Under the pieces are notes generated by a model. That model saw only the letters and a list, made by a program, of their open reading frames with translations. It was not told where the DNA came from and did no database searches. A stretch of DNA of 5,755 bases from Alphaproteobacteria bacterium (GTDB lineage Bacteria > Pseudomonadota > Alphaproteobacteria > Rhodospirillales > Rhodospirillaceae). The position numbers and the translations under genes were made by a program. Within the stretch, counting starts at the first letter, position 1, and every line of letters begins with the position of its first letter. The DNA lies in assembly GCA_003250275.1 (NCBI GenBank), contig QKGW01000336.1, positions 1 through 5,755 of the forward strand, read 5' to 3'. Below are positions 5,406 to 5,755 of the stretch, one piece after another.

Positions 5406-5755
5406 ATGGGACTCGATCCGTTCACCGGCGGTGCGCTGCTTCTCGGCGCTGGGGGCCTCTCGCGCATCGCCCAGCAGGGCGCGGCGCTCGGCAACCAGGC
5501 GCAGTTGCAGAAATCCCGCGACGCGCTCGAACTCGCCGAACGGCGGCGCGACCAGCAGGACGTGCTGCAAACCGCGCTCGCGGGGCAGAACGTGTCGTTC
5601 GCGGCGTCGGGGGCGGACCCGGCCTCGGGCTCGGCGCTCGGGCTGGCGCAGGCGGCGGAGCGCCAGTCGACCCGCAACCTCTCGTTGCTCGACGCCGACG
5701 CGGCGTTGCGCCGGGCGTCCTACGCCGACGCGGGAACGGATCGCCTCGACTCGTT
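5406..5755 (+). CDS. 3'-partial gene for a T7 gp14-like internal virion (core/ejection) protein
   Basis: An ATG at 5406 with AGGGGAG (5391-5397) 8 nt upstream opens a frame with no stop before the window ends, so 116 residues are visible. The N-terminus is a Gly/Leu-rich hydrophobic stretch (TGGALLLGAGGLSRIAQQGA, residues 7-26). A long Ala/Gln/Arg-rich helix follows (about 27-60). Next comes the motif FAASGADPASGSALGLA (65-81), then a second helix. The order of helix, A-A-S-G-x-D-x-x-S-G-S-A-x-x-L, and a further helix is typical of gp14-like internal virion proteins of T7-like prophages. In T7 such proteins are stored in the capsid core and ejected to help form the DNA channel across the cell envelope. 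The position right after the nozzle gene agrees with this. The exact family name is less sure than for the upstream genes. Confidence 0.8.
   Translation, partial: MGLDPFTGGALLLGAGGLSRIAQQGAALGNQAQLQKSRDALELAERRRDQQDVLQTALAGQNVSFAASGADPASGSALGLAQAAERQSTRNLSLLDADAALRRASYADAGTDRLDS

Noticed and set aside
1..5755. CRISPR array, tRNA gene, insertion sequence or attachment-site repeat
   Set aside because: I saw no regularly spaced repeats, no tRNA-like cloverleaf, no transposase, and no direct repeat pair long enough to propose an attachment site.

Overview
The window is GC-rich double-stranded DNA with strongly G/C-ending codons. The coding style and the phage protein types fit an alphaproteobacterial chromosome (possibly Rhodospirillales-like), but this taxonomic call is inference only. 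It spans a junction between two genes that do not look like phage genes and the structural module of a short-tailed (T7-like, podovirus-type) prophage or prophage-derived element.

Left part (1-1585): the 3' end of a plus-strand gene encoding an unrecognised protein with a C-terminal membrane segment, followed by a minus-strand gene for a secreted protein of 299 residues that I also do not recognise. The two genes converge on a strong UUCG-tetraloop hairpin (654-679), which serves as a shared terminator.

Control region (1586-1896): a 311-bp divergent intergenic region. It contains an AT-rich island with a perfect palindrome (1656-1668) and a near-consensus sigma70-type promoter (TTGACG, 17 bp, GATAAT, with an extended -10 TG). 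A leader of about 166 nt follows. Near its 3' end the 7-mer CGAGGGC occurs twice, with its reverse complement in between. This allows two mutually exclusive hairpins. One of them buries the Shine-Dalgarno sequence of the capsid gene and is followed directly by five T residues, like an intrinsic terminator. This attenuator-like arrangement is the most interesting feature of the window.

Right part (1897-5755): five plus-strand virion genes packed head to tail. They are the major capsid protein (Phage_capsid_2 type), a small decoration/head-fibre-like protein, the T7 gp11-like tail tubular protein A (adaptor), the gp12-like tail tubular protein B (nozzle), and the start of a gp14-like internal virion protein that runs off the end. 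The order matches capsid-gp11-gp12-gp14 of T7. Together these would build the shell, its surface, the tail ring and nozzle, and the ejected core. No terminase, portal or scaffold gene lies between the promoter and the capsid gene, so the module either starts at the capsid under its own promoter or has been separated from the packaging genes.
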